In this document: positions 10,484 through 21,893 of the stretch, one piece after another | Layout of the letters: every line of letters starts with the position of its first letter | How positions within the stretch are numbered: position 1 is the first letter of the stretch | NCBI GenBank assembly: GCA_001695595.3 | Contig: MBPM02000055.1 | Coordinates: forward strand, 372,001 to 436,000 | Source of the DNA: Plasmopara viticola | Lineage: Eukaryota; Oomycota; Peronosporomycetes; Peronosporales; Peronosporaceae | Length of the DNA: 64,000 nt | Direction of reading: 5' to 3' | Notes under the pieces: model-generated | What the model was told of the DNA's origin: nothing | Seen by the model: only the letters and a program-made list of their open reading frames with translations | Databases searched by the model: none | Made by a program: the position numbers and the translations under genes

Positions 10484-13400
10484 TCCTGCACTCTTTTTCT
10501 GTGCACGGTGCTGTGTGACCCAATCAAACCCGATAACACTTGCGCAAATATCCGAAATTTGCCCGCGTGACCGACTTGTGGCTCGAGTGGTTGGTTGCTT
10601 GACCCGGGTCCGGGCAGTACCTGGTGCTAGCATATTGGTAAGCGCAGCATTACAGCACACAGCAACACGTGCTCAAGTCCTCAGCACTGGTACCGTTTAT
10701 AATGGAAACATCATAGGTCAAGTGTTAATGCCTGCAAATCACCGTAAAAACTCTAATCTTAATGGGTGAGGCTTTTGAATGACGGAGGAGTCAGACGAAA
10801 AGCCCAGCACTTCTGGGGCTTACCTCTGGACGTTGAAGCCACATTGACAAACTTGTCGATTGAAAAGCCTCCTTTGCCGATTAAGTAGACAAAGTGCAAC
10901 CTGAATAGTTACTAGAGTGCTCGTGGCGCTCCAAAGTTTCTTGATCACAAAAATGTTATTTTTGGGCAAGGGTGAACACTTTGTACGCCAACCCGCCAGA
11001 AGAATTCACTAGAACCTTCATTAATCAAGCAAATTTTTGCAGGTGAGGCATCTCTAGTTCGTTGACAAGGAGCGGGTGTCTTATCTAAACCAGGCACAAT
11101 CTTTGGTGTAGGTCTATTTTTCAGAGTGGAGATTGTTTTTCGAATCGATGCATTCCTGGGTGCAAAAGCAGTTCTTTTGGTGGCTGGCTTGGTCTTCACC
11201 AAATGATTTGATCGACCTAAAGTGCTCTAAGCTGTCTGTCGGTGCACGGTTTATATTAGTCATCTGTCCCTGGTGTGGCGGAAAGCATGTCCCAACGAAT
11301 AGCATGATATTGTCATTCGCTGTAGAGCACAACTTTATTTCTGCTCTGAATACAAGCTTAACAAGCTTACTATTTATTGTCGACGCGCTTTCGTGCAGAC
11401 CAGACTGTAAGCTAGCCCACTTTAGAACCGCTTTACAGTCAATTAGCGAACAAGTATGTCAGATATACAATCGGATGTCAATTAAGAGCCTTTGAAGCGG
11501 TTCTTAATCGCAGGTGGCGATGTAAAGCTCGAGTGATCAGCCCTTTGACAGCAGAATGTTGCATTATTATGAATCAGCAGGTCTACTATAGATATGTTAG
11601 GAACTTCGAAGCCGAAATCCCAAATATCGAAGGGTGAAGCTTTCATTTAATGCATCAGTCAGCAGTCATCAAATAAAAAGAATTATCGTCTTGGTCATTA
11701 CTCAATACTGAATGCCTCGCATGTACATAAGGGCGCGAAAATTTGTGAAGGTCTTCTAGACCTATCAAATAGTTAATCTAGTGGCTCACGTCAATTTTTA
11801 TATAGAACATGTCAGAGCAGTCGACCTATTAAAAAAGAGCACGAGCGCAGTGAAAATCTTGTGCCACAAGAGTAAATGTACGGCTATAGCCAGCGATCAC
11901 GAGTGTTCAGGAGCACGTGACTCAAATATTGTTGTCGGATAGGGCGGGATCCAAGTCTTACCTTTTTTTTAGGCAAACGTGTTTCCGGTCATTAGGAGAT
12001 TATCTGCTATTTTAACTGCAATGAGTTCTTAAAATGACTTAAGAAAGAGAGCCAACCTTGGGGTGGAAAATACACTCAGCAATATGTGCGCTACGGCGCC
12101 ATATCCATTCGTCTACAAGCACTCAGTAAATGATTTTACACTTAAAAATGTGGCCGATGCATCAAAGGATTATTCTTTGTTTCACGTAAGTAGGTAACAA
12201 AATACAAGGGTTCCGTTAAACTTTTGAAAAACAAGCGCTTCACGATTTTTCGAAGAAGAGGATCGGAGAACTTTTACTTCGAGGATTTGAATATCTGCCT
12301 GAGGCAAACAGAGGTAGCATAACGGCAAAATGTAGGAGGACATCTAAACGCTTTCGCTAAAGAAGTTACGAGTAATATATCAGCAATGAAACACCACTAT
12401 ATTGAGCTTTTCAGGCTTTGTAAAGGCATGGGTCGACGCGTTACTCGAGACAATTCGGCGCTCCCAGCATTTAATGTAAAGATTATTATGACTTCAAGAC
12501 CACGACTCTGAGTTTGGTATGAGTACCGAGGTCCCCCCCCACCGTCTGAGACTTTGCCTCTGTTCTTGGCTTTGCTACGCCGACAAGTGCGGGTGACCGC
12601 ACGACGACTACTAGAGCATTTTTACCCGCCATATCATTGCAAAGATGAGAGGGCAAATTACTCGTACGGCAGTGTGCTTCGAGCAGCCGGTCAATCTCGG
12701 AGCTCACTGCTTAGGAAAGAGAGTTGCAAACAGCGCTTAAGAATCTCTTTCGGAGACGAGAGGCAATTGATTCAGCTGTGAAATGCAATGCCCTCATGGA
12801 TTGATGAGTTCAACACTCCGTTGATAACATAAGTGTGCAAAATAGCCTAGAAAAGTCGCAGCTTGACTGTCAGAGCCGATTGCGCAGCACAAGTGTTGCT
12901 CTTCATTAAGACGGTGTTCCGTCGGAGCAGGAGCAGCACTTCTTGACCGCTAAGGGTCAAAGCCATTTTAGGTGGGAAGCACGTTGATGCATAATTCCCT
13001 TCACATATGCCAAGGGCTGTTCGTAAAGTCGCGCGGCTATCTTGCTTCACGGGTTTTAAGCTAGCCGTTGTCGATGTTCCAGCACGACAACTAAAGGCCA
13101 TTGCATATTGAGATCAGAAGCAATTTTTGACTACTCGCTAGGGTATTGTAAGAGTGACTCCATACCCGAGCTCAGAATTCACGCTTGCAGCGCCTGACCT
13201 GGCATAATCCCGGAATTTTAGGCTGATCTTGCCTTATAGCGTACAGGAAAACGAGATTGAGCATTGGGGCGATCGCTTACTGACAGCAGAGCGGCGAAAG
13301 CGTCCTGACAATTAATTAGAATAAATTCCGATAAGTGCAGCCATTGTTAAAAAATGGGACGGTGTAGTGAAGATGACGCATGTACATTGTGGCAAGTACA

Positions 13401-14400
13401 CACGACTCATCCAACGTTACGAGGTCGACCTAAAAACGACCTGAAGAACCAGAGACCAATCTAAGCATATGCTCATGAGCCGATGCTCTCCAGCAGGCGC
13501 GGCTGTCATAGCATTTTATATCAATATGCAGGACATGAACTTACTTATGTAACTATTAGATCATTTCCACAGAGCAATATTTGTTCTGGAGTCGTGTCAA
13601 AGCTGCACCACTCCCAATGATTGCGGTTCCACATTCTGGCCAAGATTTCGTTTGTTTAGCAAAGCAGAGACAACAGCGGCCCAACCACGTAATGGGCTCA
13701 AAAAGCTAAGAGTAAATTTCTAGCCCAGCTAACGGATTTTATATTTGACCTATACGCGTACTTTAAGGACAAAACTCTTACTTTATGAGGCCATATGAAC
13801 GTCGCTTTGGTAAACTAGTGGGAATAAAATAGCATGTAGAAGCTCACAACGCTTGATAAATCAATTAAATAGACCGAATGTTGATCACGTGCAAGCACAA
13901 TTTAAGGAACATACTTGCTGCAGGATATTTCCGGTGGTAAAGGATGTAGATTCTTCAAAATGCGATGCCAGCATCTGCCAACGTGCGCAACGTCAAAATA
14001 ATGTCGAAAATCATCAAAATGAACGGCTCTAAAGTATATATTGAAGCGATCACGTACGAAGCAGTCCGACCGGAATAAATTCTGCAATTTATTACGAGAG
14101 AGACTGGTTGCTACATTAGGAGAAGTCCCGAAGCTTGCTTATAACAGATACAAGGATGATACGGGGACAAAGCTAACCACAGAAACGGAATATTGGCACC
14201 GGTAAAACTGCATGTTGGTCTTATCGTACTTCACATGAAGCTGGAGTACTAGGCGTAAGGTCGCTACTGTTCTAGATCTAGGCTTAAACAGTGAACAACA
14301 TCCTGCGTACCAGCCGCAGAGAGCGAGCTCTCTTGTTGAAGAGAAGAAGCATTATTTTTGGGGTCAGCGAAGTGGTCGAACCGCACTTTCAAGGTGCGGA
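10484..14400. other. Gene-poor decayed sequence
   Basis: No intact gene. Open frames of 60-120 codons appear on both strands (for example 10515-10769 plus and 10945-11202 minus) but none has a recognisable domain or continuous neighbours. Small homopolymers occur, such as the C-run near 12533. It is probably eroded transposon DNA; I could not assign a class. Confidence 0.4.
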
Positions 14401-14717
14401 TTAAAAATTGAAGCTTTGTCAGCACATAACAACTAGATTGTGCTTCAATTGTTCCGAAAAAAAATTCCCAGAAGTGGTAGCTAAAGTTGTTGCTCAATTA
14501 CGTATTAGCTAAAAAGCACAGCAACGTTATTAATTGAATGCAACTTCGAGGCTATTTGATAAAAATTAAAGCTTTGTCATCACATAACAAATAGATTGCG
14601 CTTCAAGTGTTTCGAAAAAAAATCCCCAGAACTGGTAGCTAGAGCTGATGCTCATGTACAAATTGACTAAAAAGCACAGCAATCCAGTAGCTTGAATGCA
14701 ATTTTGAAGCTATTGCT
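14401..14717. repeat. Two imperfect tandem copies of a ~160-bp unit
   Basis: The unit beginning at about 14401 (TAAAAATTGAAGCTTTGTCA) recurs at about 14560 (TAAAAATTAAAGCTTTGTCA), and similarity continues through shared blocks such as CACATAACAA, TTCCGAAAAAAAAT / TTCGAAAAAAAATC, GTGGTAGCTA / CTGGTAGCTA and CTAAAAAGCACAGCAA. Substitutions at roughly one in ten positions show that the duplication is old. Confidence 0.8.
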
Positions 14718-15187
14718 TCTTTCCTCTTAGTATAGAATTTTCTATGGCAAAAAAGCACGCTTGCATACCTAAATGGCACGAAAACGTTTTATTCAAAATG
14801 CGCCACTGGAAATTGTGGACTGATATTCTAGTACCATTAGTCGGTGATATGTGTGTCAAATGGAATTCTGAGATTTCGAAGCACTGCATCTTGTTTGGTT
14901 GTGCGCTAGTATGGCATAACTGAATCAATGTGGACGGCCCGCGACCAAGTAATTGCCAAAAGAAAGAAAATGACTGAAACTAAAAACCAACTAAAGCGCT
15001 TCGGCGTCATGCCAACGAAAGTGGCTGTGGCAATATTTGATGTGAATAGGCGTTAAGTGTAGAGGTCGTTGTGTTGGGCTGTGAGATGAGAGAAAAGTTC
15101 AGAAAGCTAATGACTTAGCTAATTAAATTCTTTCGTTTTTTTAACACTGTACCAAAAGCGGGGGGGTAGTCACCGATTCGTGAAATC

Positions 15188-15381
15188 GGCAAAAGCTTAG
15201 AGATGATGGAGTACGTTACCCCTAAGTAGGGGCCGTGTAAGCCATGTCAAGCAAGTGCTATAGGGTTGTTCATTACACTTAACCCGAGTCTATCCGGTTC
15301 CGGGGATCGAACCCGGGACCTCCCGGTCCTGAAGTGAGTAGTAAACCACTGCACCACAGGATCGGTGGCAAAAGCTTAGAG
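15188..15381 (-). mobile_element. tRNA-related SINE with 15-bp target-site duplication
   Basis: The 15-bp sequence GGCAAAAGCTTAGAG occurs at 15188-15202 and exactly again at 15367-15381, bracketing a body of about 164 bp. Read on the minus strand, the body begins with a tRNA-like head: a polymerase III A box TGGTGCAGTGG (15356-15346) and a B box GGTTCGATCC (15313-15304) with flanking GGTCCCGG/CCCCGG arms. The head is followed by about 90 bp of unrelated tail that includes a small palindrome CCCCTAAGTAGGGG (15219-15232). This is the plan of a SINE: an internal polymerase III promoter from a tRNA plus a body copied by a partner LINE. There is no poly-A tail; the 3' end is ...CTCCATCAT. The perfect duplication points to a fairly recent insertion. 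Confidence 0.85.
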
Positions 15382-15599
15382 CCGCTACATTAATGCACCT
15401 CTGGATACGGCTGCGTTTCATGAGTCTAACGCATAATCTACATCGCCGCAATCTGCTTTTGTTTTCGAGTTATCATTGGTGACGTGAAGCTATCGCTCCA
15501 TATTTGTGCGACATCTGGGTGCTCGATGACATGCCTCAAAAAAAAAAAAAAAATCCAAAAAACCCGGCATATTTAATATGAGGGTTCTGTTTGTGATTT

Positions 15600-16647
15600 C
15601 GCGCCGGAGACTTGCTATTTAAATTGACCCGGATCGCGTGCGGCCCGCGGCGCGACGCACTTTCTCTTCCGACTCAGCAACAGCGGACAAGCCGCTCAGC
15701 GCAATGGCGCCGCTCAGCTGTACTCATTAGAATGGGCGGTGCCCCGTGTCAAGCGCTGCGGATGCGACCACGACGGCGTCCCTGTAGCTGTCAAGATGAC
15801 GCGGAAGAGAGGCCAACACGAAGAGTGTCCCCGAGAGCAAGCGCCCAAGATGCTCGTGTGTCGACTACGTATATGGCGACCTCTTTGAGTCACCAATCAA
15901 GCTCAAGCCAATCCCTGCCCAGAATGGAAAGTACTCCTTGCCGGTAACGCTTCTGTGAGCCACACCCATATTCACGTCTCTCGAAAATCCTGGCGATGTT
16001 CTGAGGCTTTTAGTTCTTCTCCAGAAGCCATCGAATTCTGCTTTGGGCACGCAGCCACAGCTGAGGCTCGCGAGGATCCATCGTCTTGGATCGGTGAGCT
16101 TGACACGTCCAAGCAGATTATATGCAATCGGTGACAGTACTATCACGCGTGGGTTCAATCGGGCTGGGGTGTGCGGATGAAGAAAGTGTTCATGTATGGG
16201 AGGCAATATGCAGCTGAGTTTCACGCAGAACTGTACGAGCTATTTCTCCAAGTAGAACGGCGACAGTCAGATAAGCTTGGGCCTGGAGGAATGCTTGAGA
16301 TACTGCAGCAACATCATCCAGACCGACATGATCTTCCTAGCGAGAACGAAATCCGACAAGAAATCGCAAAGTTTCGGATGAGTGTCAAGCCACGCGCTCC
16401 GACTTCGATTGTGCCTAGTTTATCAAGTGAGCAGAGTTCAGTGCGTTTTAGAGCTGCAGATGCGTCCTTCGACTCCTTGCTCGACCGAAAGCATGCGCTC
16501 GCTGTGTATTACTCCACGTACAGTGAGGGTGGGCTATCAGACAGTCAACTCAAGGCAATGTTCAGCAGTAGTAGTCGGCAGAATTATACGTGTCATACAC
16601 AAATAGGCAGTATTATACGTGTCATACACAAATGTTGCACAAATTAA
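15600..16647 (+). pseudogene. Broken transposase-like region (FAR1/MULE type suspected)
   Basis: A chain of plus-strand frames in GC-richer DNA is interrupted by stops and frame changes. Around 15925-15995 one frame reads WKVLLAGNASVSHTHIHVSR, which resembles the Trp ... His-x-His end of the FAR1/WRKY-like zinc-binding domain of MULE transposases. From the ATG at 16177 an intact stretch of about 155 codons follows, with a charged helical segment and the sequence LPSENEIRQEIAKF; it ends inside a 29-bp duplication. No DDE catalytic residues can be identified. The assignment is inferred from weak motifs; another plant- or oomycete-type transposase is equally possible. Confidence 0.35.
16577..16634. 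repeat. 29-bp tandem duplication
   Basis: Two adjacent copies (16577-16605 and 16606-16634) differ at only two positions; the core is ATTATACGTGTCATACACAA. The duplication lies at the 3' end of the transposase-like open frame and shifts its last codons. Confidence 0.85.
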
Positions 16648-17111
16648 TAATGAATCTCGAAAAGATGATATCTTTTAACTGACAGGCATAGGTTCGTATG
16701 GCCTCTTCGAGGTCGCATATCTCCACGAAAACTGCTCCGATTTCTACACAAGTTGTACGAGGAGATCCCTGAGATCCCCAACAACCTAGCGGACGCTGGT
16801 TCCATATTAGATTCGCTTTTGCCGATTTCGTTCCCCACCGATCACCAACCCAAAATACCACTTTTTGGTACAGCTGACTCAGAAATCCACAGTCAAAAAA
16901 ATAAATGAATAAAAAGATAGCTTAAATCTTATTTAATTTTTAGCTCTAGAAGGTCTGAAAATTATCGATACATTTAAGGTCGATGTCCTAACAGCTGCAT
17001 TGGAAGTTAGGAAGGCTTTAAACTACAAATTATGCCCGATTTACTTAATTTAAACTTGAAACGCAAAGTTCTTTAATTGATTAACATTTAAGTTGAACCA
17101 CGATTCCATAG

Positions 17112-17846
17112 ATGGAGGACGAATTGATTGCACAGCGCGATGCGGCCGTTGCTGTGACCAAGGAGCTTCAACGTCAGCTGCAGACTCATCGCGCGCAATT
17201 AGAACAAACGTTTGAGCGTCGCACGCTGAATGCGGAGCGTTTGCGGCTGCACGCAGAAGAGAAGCTACGCTGCGCCATCGAGGACCGCGATTGGTGTGAA
17301 AGCTGTTGCCGACAGCTGCTGGTGCTGACGTTGTTTTTGGGCTGCGGTGGCGCCGTCCTTGGATGGTCTGTGGGAATGCTGGTGCTATTGCTGGTCGGTG
17401 AGCCGCTCGTAGGTTTTCTGTTAGTGCTGCCTGCTATGGCCCTAGGAATGCTCACGGGGTTGGCGATAGCCAAAACTAAAATCCAGGTGGAGACCAGACG
17501 CCGAGCGTTAAAAAAAAGAGACACTAGACGGCATTTTGAGGTGGAGACGATCATTAGCAATAGTATCGGAGAGGAAGAACAGCCTTTGGCGCCACTAGAG
17601 AGCTTTTCGGGTATGAAGGACGTTGCGGATGAAAATTCACGGCACGCAGAGCAAGATAGACGAGAAATGGAAGCTGAGGAAATGCAGGTGGATGCAGGGT
17701 CTACATCATTGCTAGGTATGGGCTGGAACGCAGCGTGGTTTACGCTTTGTGCGACCCGAGACATCGCGCTGGGAATTTACAGTAGAAGAGACTATGTTCG
17801 AGGCATATTGTACCCGTCTGAAGACAAGCATAAGAAGAAGCAATAG
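17112..17846 (+). CDS. Coiled-coil plus hydrophobic-hairpin membrane protein, 244 aa
   Basis: I do not recognise the family. The ATG at 17112 starts an intact single-exon frame. Residues 1-60 are charged and Gln/Leu/Arg-rich with heptad spacing, a likely coiled coil. Residues about 68-115 form two hydrophobic segments (LLVLTLFLGCGGAVLGW and LVGFLLVLPAMALGMLTGLA) separated by a short turn, a probable hairpin in a membrane. They are followed by a basic stretch (TRRRALKKRD), an acidic linker, and a C-terminal region with several Trp, Tyr and Arg that ends in a Lys-rich tail (KHKKKQ). The basic flanks suggest both termini face the cytosol. There is no cleavable signal. Its composition differs clearly from the surrounding decayed DNA, so the gene is probably real; its function is unknown. 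Confidence 0.7.
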   Translation: MEDELIAQRDAAVAVTKELQRQLQTHRAQLEQTFERRTLNAERLRLHAEEKLRCAIEDRDWCESCCRQLLVLTLFLGCGGAVLGWSVGMLVLLLVGEPLVGFLLVLPAMALGMLTGLAIAKTKIQVETRRRALKKRDTRRHFEVETIISNSIGEEEQPLAPLESFSGMKDVADENSRHAEQDRREMEAEEMQVDAGSTSLLGMGWNAAWFTLCATRDIALGIYSRRDYVRGILYPSEDKHKKKQ

Positions 17847-18785
17847 CCGCGGGGCAGATAATTAGTAAAATTTTTGATAGCAAATTGTTTGCCAGATGTG
17901 TGAACATATGTCAATAGTTATAGCGAAAGTACATTTTAAGCGATGAACTGCAATCGCAGTGCATTTTTTCTGCTTGTACCTATTGAGCGCGTTGACCGAG
18001 CGATAATACTGTCTTTACATATTGCGCTCGTCAAATAACATATGACTCACTTGTTGCTGCGGTCTAGATCAACGAATTGAGCCTGCAATGATGTAATTGG
18101 GAAGCCCATCAATCGACATGTTGCAACAAGATTACACAGACTGTGCGGAGGATGCTGTCCATCTCAGAACGAAGCTCAATCCGTCAACGCCTCCACGAAC
18201 CGTACCGATGCCAATGCTCGTTGCTCCGTTGGATCGGCATACCACTTCGGCACCATTTCGACGATGGGCGATCGCGCATTCTGACTGTACATCTCTAGCT
18301 GACTACCATCCAGTTGCCGTAACTGGCTCAAAGATGAAGCAATTTGATGGCGCTGGCGTGCTAGCTTTCAAGAGGAGCATTTGCGTCTGCTTCCAAGTTG
18401 GAGCTTCTGATACATGTATATGCTGCCCTAGTTTATTTCGCTACTGGTTGGCAAAATTTATTGTCAATCCGACCTTCTCCAGCTGTCATTGCAGCATATG
18501 CTGCATGGGAACATCGCTTACGTTATGTAAAAGTTATGCTTCTTCAGATCAATGACCATTCGTTACCATCGATAATATGCTATCGTCGAAAGATAGTGGT
18601 CTTTATATGGCAATAGGGACTGAGAAGCGGTCTGATCACTACACCAAGATATACAATAGGTTATATATTACACTCTGCTACAAAGGTCAATCCCTCATCA
18701 CCTAAAAAGCCACTGGCAAGCACTTTCTCTCACAGTTAGTCAGTTGCTTGCACTATTTCGCCACATTGCACATTTCGATCGCGTT
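17847..18785. other. Intergenic region with one doubtful open frame
   Basis: A plus-strand frame of 152 codons (18097-18555) is present but shows no domain and its composition shifts midway; I do not call it a gene. The rest probably holds the 3' regions of the two convergent neighbours. Confidence 0.4.
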
Positions 18786-19871
18786 CTACAAAGCGAGATC
18801 ACCCACACCCGACGGACTAGACTCCTTGGATGTGCCTTGCTTAATGTCGCTCGAGTAAGTGTTGGTGTTTGGGCTGGAGAAATCGGAAGAAATTTCAAAG
18901 GGCACAAGACTGAACTCGATGGCAGTCACCGTATTATCATCATCAGTGAGGACTGATGCCATGAGCGTAACTGTTGAGATGTTATTACCAGCACCCTGTG
19001 CCTGCACAATGGCGCTGATAGGCTTTAGGCTGCTGCTAACGGACTGCACGATCGTGTCGAGCTTGCTATTGTCCAGACAAAGACAAGCGCGCAGTGTGTT
19101 GACATTCACAAGGTAGTCCTCGGTCTGGCCAGCCTGCTCCAAAAAGGCCGAATTGACAGCCAGTAGTTGCATATTCAGGTCAACAACGAGACGTGGAGTC
19201 GAAGATTGCTCAAAGCATCGCTTGAAAACAGTGTCCATGGGACTTCCAGACTGCGGTTGCGAGCGAAAGTTCTCGGCCTGCTTTTCGGCTCGTTCGGCCT
19301 TTTGTTTAGCAATCAAGAGGTTACTACGCAGCATACCAACGTAGTGATACGTGTTGTCCAAAATCGACTGTTTATTCTTCTTGGACTGCACGCCAGCCTC
19401 GTCTAGCAGCGATTTGAGTTGATTGATTCGATCATTCAGCTTGAACATGCGTTTTTTCTCCTTCATGTTAAGGTCTTCACGAGACCGCTTCGAGCCCGAA
19501 TGCGATGGCGTGTTTTCACCCGCGGAGCCTCCAGAATTGTAGTCGGTAGACACATGTAGCATATGGGCCGTCATTTGAGGGGGTGCGTAGTATTGACCTG
19601 GGTGCTGCATATTCATCATGATGGGCTCGTGATCAAAGTCACCCTGCTGGTGCTGCGGAGTCTGCGCCTGATGCTGTGGATTATGCTGCATATGCGGTTG
19701 CGGCGTCATATTGTTCGAATGAACAAGCTGCTGAAAGTCATGAATGCCCGGGCCGTGGTGAAAAGCCCCACCATTGTCAAGCAAAGTGTTGAAAAGTTTA
19801 GGGCGCTCGCTGTGCTGGTGGTGAGGGACAGCCGTCTGGTAGTGCGAGTAACCATAATCGTTCTGAAGCAT
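18786..19871 (-). CDS. bHLH transcription factor with C-terminal PAS-like domain, 361 aa
   Basis: This is a probable DNA-binding regulator in the nucleus. The ATG at 19871 is chosen; the frame extends upstream only to a TTG. Residues 1-125 are His/Gln/Met-rich and low in complexity, a likely activation region. Residues about 128-183 form a basic helix-loop-helix: a basic patch KRSREDLNMKEKKR, helix 1 LNDRINQLKSLL, a loop, and helix 2 KQSILDNTYHYVGMLR. A charged helix follows (184-203, KQKAERAEKQAE). Residues about 213-325 look like a PAS fold, with FKRCFEQSSTPRLVVDLNMQ, the 'AVNSAFLEQAG' helix, a middle helix and closing beta strands (VTLMASVL, VTAIEFSLVPFEI). The tail is Ser-rich. The basic region lacks the classic His-x3-Glu-x-Arg pattern in full, so DNA specificity is uncertain. 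It is single-exon and convergent with the upstream membrane protein gene. Confidence 0.8.
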   Translation of the reverse strand: MLQNDYGYSHYQTAVPHHQHSERPKLFNTLLDNGGAFHHGPGIHDFQQLVHSNNMTPQPHMQHNPQHQAQTPQHQQGDFDHEPIMMNMQHPGQYYAPPQMTAHMLHVSTDYNSGGSAGENTPSHSGSKRSREDLNMKEKKRMFKLNDRINQLKSLLDEAGVQSKKNKQSILDNTYHYVGMLRSNLLIAKQKAERAEKQAENFRSQPQSGSPMDTVFKRCFEQSSTPRLVVDLNMQLLAVNSAFLEQAGQTEDYLVNVNTLRACLCLDNSKLDTIVQSVSSSLKPISAIVQAQGAGNNISTVTLMASVLTDDDNTVTAIEFSLVPFEISSDFSSPNTNTYSSDIKQGTSKESSPSGVGDLAL

Positions 19872-21893
19872 CTTGTCGTCGAGCGGGTGGATAGAAAGAT
19901 GTGGAGTTAGTGCGACGAATGTGAACAATCGGGTGTTTGGCTGGACAATGAGTGGGATACGTCCAAATGGCAAATGAGCAGCTGGTAGAGGAGGCGATCA
20001 AGAACAATCGATATCGATTTGGAAAGGGAGCGGCTTGCCGTCTTATCGCGAAGCCTCTACAGACAAGAAAGCGAGGAGGGAGCTATTTCTTGCAGAAAGG
20101 ACTAGGGCCCGAAGCAATTTTCTATGCGCTGTGCATCGCATCCGATGCAAAGACGAGGCAGCTACGATGGTGACCAAAGCTGCAAGTCTTGCTTGGGTGC
20201 TGGCGGTGGTCAAAGGCTCCAATAAGCATAGAGAGCTCATATACCTGAAGTGACTTGCATACTTACCGGTACCAAGGCCTTTGTTTGGCTGAATGATTTG
20301 GTTATTGCGGCGCTTCCCATCCTGCACGCAAGCTCCGCGCAACAGCATCCTTCAAGGTGAAGCTGCTTGCTCAACAATTTATTACGGTACCGAATAAAGG
20401 AAGGCGATCGAGCCCTTAGACCGCCGCTATTAGTTTGTTTCGTCGCGGCGAGCTTTCGCCAACAGCCAGGCCTATCTAGCTAAACCAGCTGCCAAATACG
20501 ATCAAAATCGCTCACGGCGGACTGAGCCAGCCGGCGTTGACAGCACATGGTTTTTGGTGTATGCAAGACATATAGTTTCCAGAAGACGCGTCTGATAGTT
20601 CGCTCGTTTACTGTATCATATGGTACATATATGCAAGACATATAGTTTCCTGAAGACGCGTCTGATAGTTCGCTCGTTTACTGTACATGTACCAGGGCTT
20701 ACTGACCTTGTGTCCAGCAGCGACGCTGTGACGACTGAGACGGCAAATCCCATAAGACGACCTAGACTTCGCGGTACGCCTACGCACCACACGTAGTCTC
20801 TTTCTTTTGGTGACCGATAAATGTGGCGCGCTTGCCACTTGACCGTCAGAAGACACGGCCTTGCATAAAGTAGCCCAACGGTCAGAACAGGTGACGAAAT
20901 GATGACGGCAGCGTGCCTCGTTTTGGTACCTGTTGAGGTTGCTGACGCCATCGCACGCCAATTCTGCATAGTGGTTCCCCTTGCCTCAAGGCGCAAAGTC
21001 GAACACTGAGGCTACAGTATCAATCCATAGGTTGCTGTGCAAAATAAGTTTACAATTAGCGATTTTTATCAAGGCAAACAACACTGTTGCGCTTTCTGAT
21101 CAAGAGTCGTTCAATAGCAGAAAGCTATCTACCAGGGTGGTTGTCACTGCCAGCAAAGCATCTGCACTGGATCAATCGGTAAGCATTTGGCCTGCAGCGG
21201 TTGAAGGAATACACCTTTACACAATCCTGTATTGTCCAAGTCAATGAGTAAAATAACTCTTCTTCAAGTTTGTCTATTTTAAGATGTGCTGAATGCACTT
21301 TATAAGATCTGAGCACTCGAACGTGAAAACGACGTCCTCTTTACACCGTACCTTGCACGTAATTTTTCTTGAAAGTCTTCATCGATCGATCCATTGCTAC
21401 TTCATGATGCACTCGCAACTCGCCTTGACTAAAGCATTTTTGCAGGGCTGCAATGTATCCAATGCTTATAAGCAGCGCCTTCAATACTTTGTGTCAAAGA
21501 AAACAGCGACAACCCGGCGGCTCGATTATGCTCTACCTACAACTCTTTCGGCCTTATTAAAGCTCCCGCCAGCGCTCGCTCGATTGTGCGCAAGATACTG
21601 CTTTCGAACGGACGAATGTTCTGATTTCTATTACTGCATTCACCGTATATTAAGCTTGAGCTTCCGCAGCCAACCCTACGCTTTTTGACATTGCATATAT
21701 TACCGACTACCGACATACTTACTGACGTAAACCGCTCAATTTCCGAGATATTGCGCGACAGTGTCTTGCGAGCACGATCTTTCAATAAACGATCGATCCG
21801 CGGATCGACGCCTGCGACAAATTCCAGTTTGATATCTATTTAATGCAATACATTACTATACTAGTTTGGTCCGACCGATATATTTTTGTTACA
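19872..21893. other. Upstream region of the bHLH gene and decayed sequence
   Basis: The first few hundred bases should contain the bHLH promoter. Beyond 20350 no intact gene is found. Open frames at 20608-20996 (minus, two overlapping frames) and 21293-21688 (plus) have no recognisable domain. A 56-bp duplication is listed separately. Confidence 0.4.
20560..20685. repeat. 56-bp direct repeat, two copies 14 bp apart
   Basis: The segment 20560-20615 (beginning TATGCAAGACATATAGTTTC) recurs at 20630-20685 with a single substitution (CCAGAAG to CCTGAAG). The 14-bp spacer TCATATGGTACATA separates the copies. The near identity indicates a recent duplication. Confidence 0.9.

Noticed and set aside
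12533..12541. C-run near 12533 and G-run near 57835 as regulatory or G-quadruplex elements
   Set aside because: Single homopolymer runs without the repeated G-tracts a quadruplex requires.
15290..15366. A functional tRNA gene on the minus strand
   Set aside because: The A and B boxes are good, but the acceptor ends do not pair cleanly and the head lies inside a unit with target-site duplications, so SINE is the better call.
17186..17764. 192-codon minus-strand frame opposite the membrane protein gene
   Set aside because: Its Ser/Arg-rich composition is the usual antisense shadow; the plus-strand frame has coherent coiled-coil and TM segments.
19872..19973. Extended N-terminus of the bHLH protein
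   Set aside because: The extra 34 codons begin with TTG; the ATG at 19871 is the first proper start.
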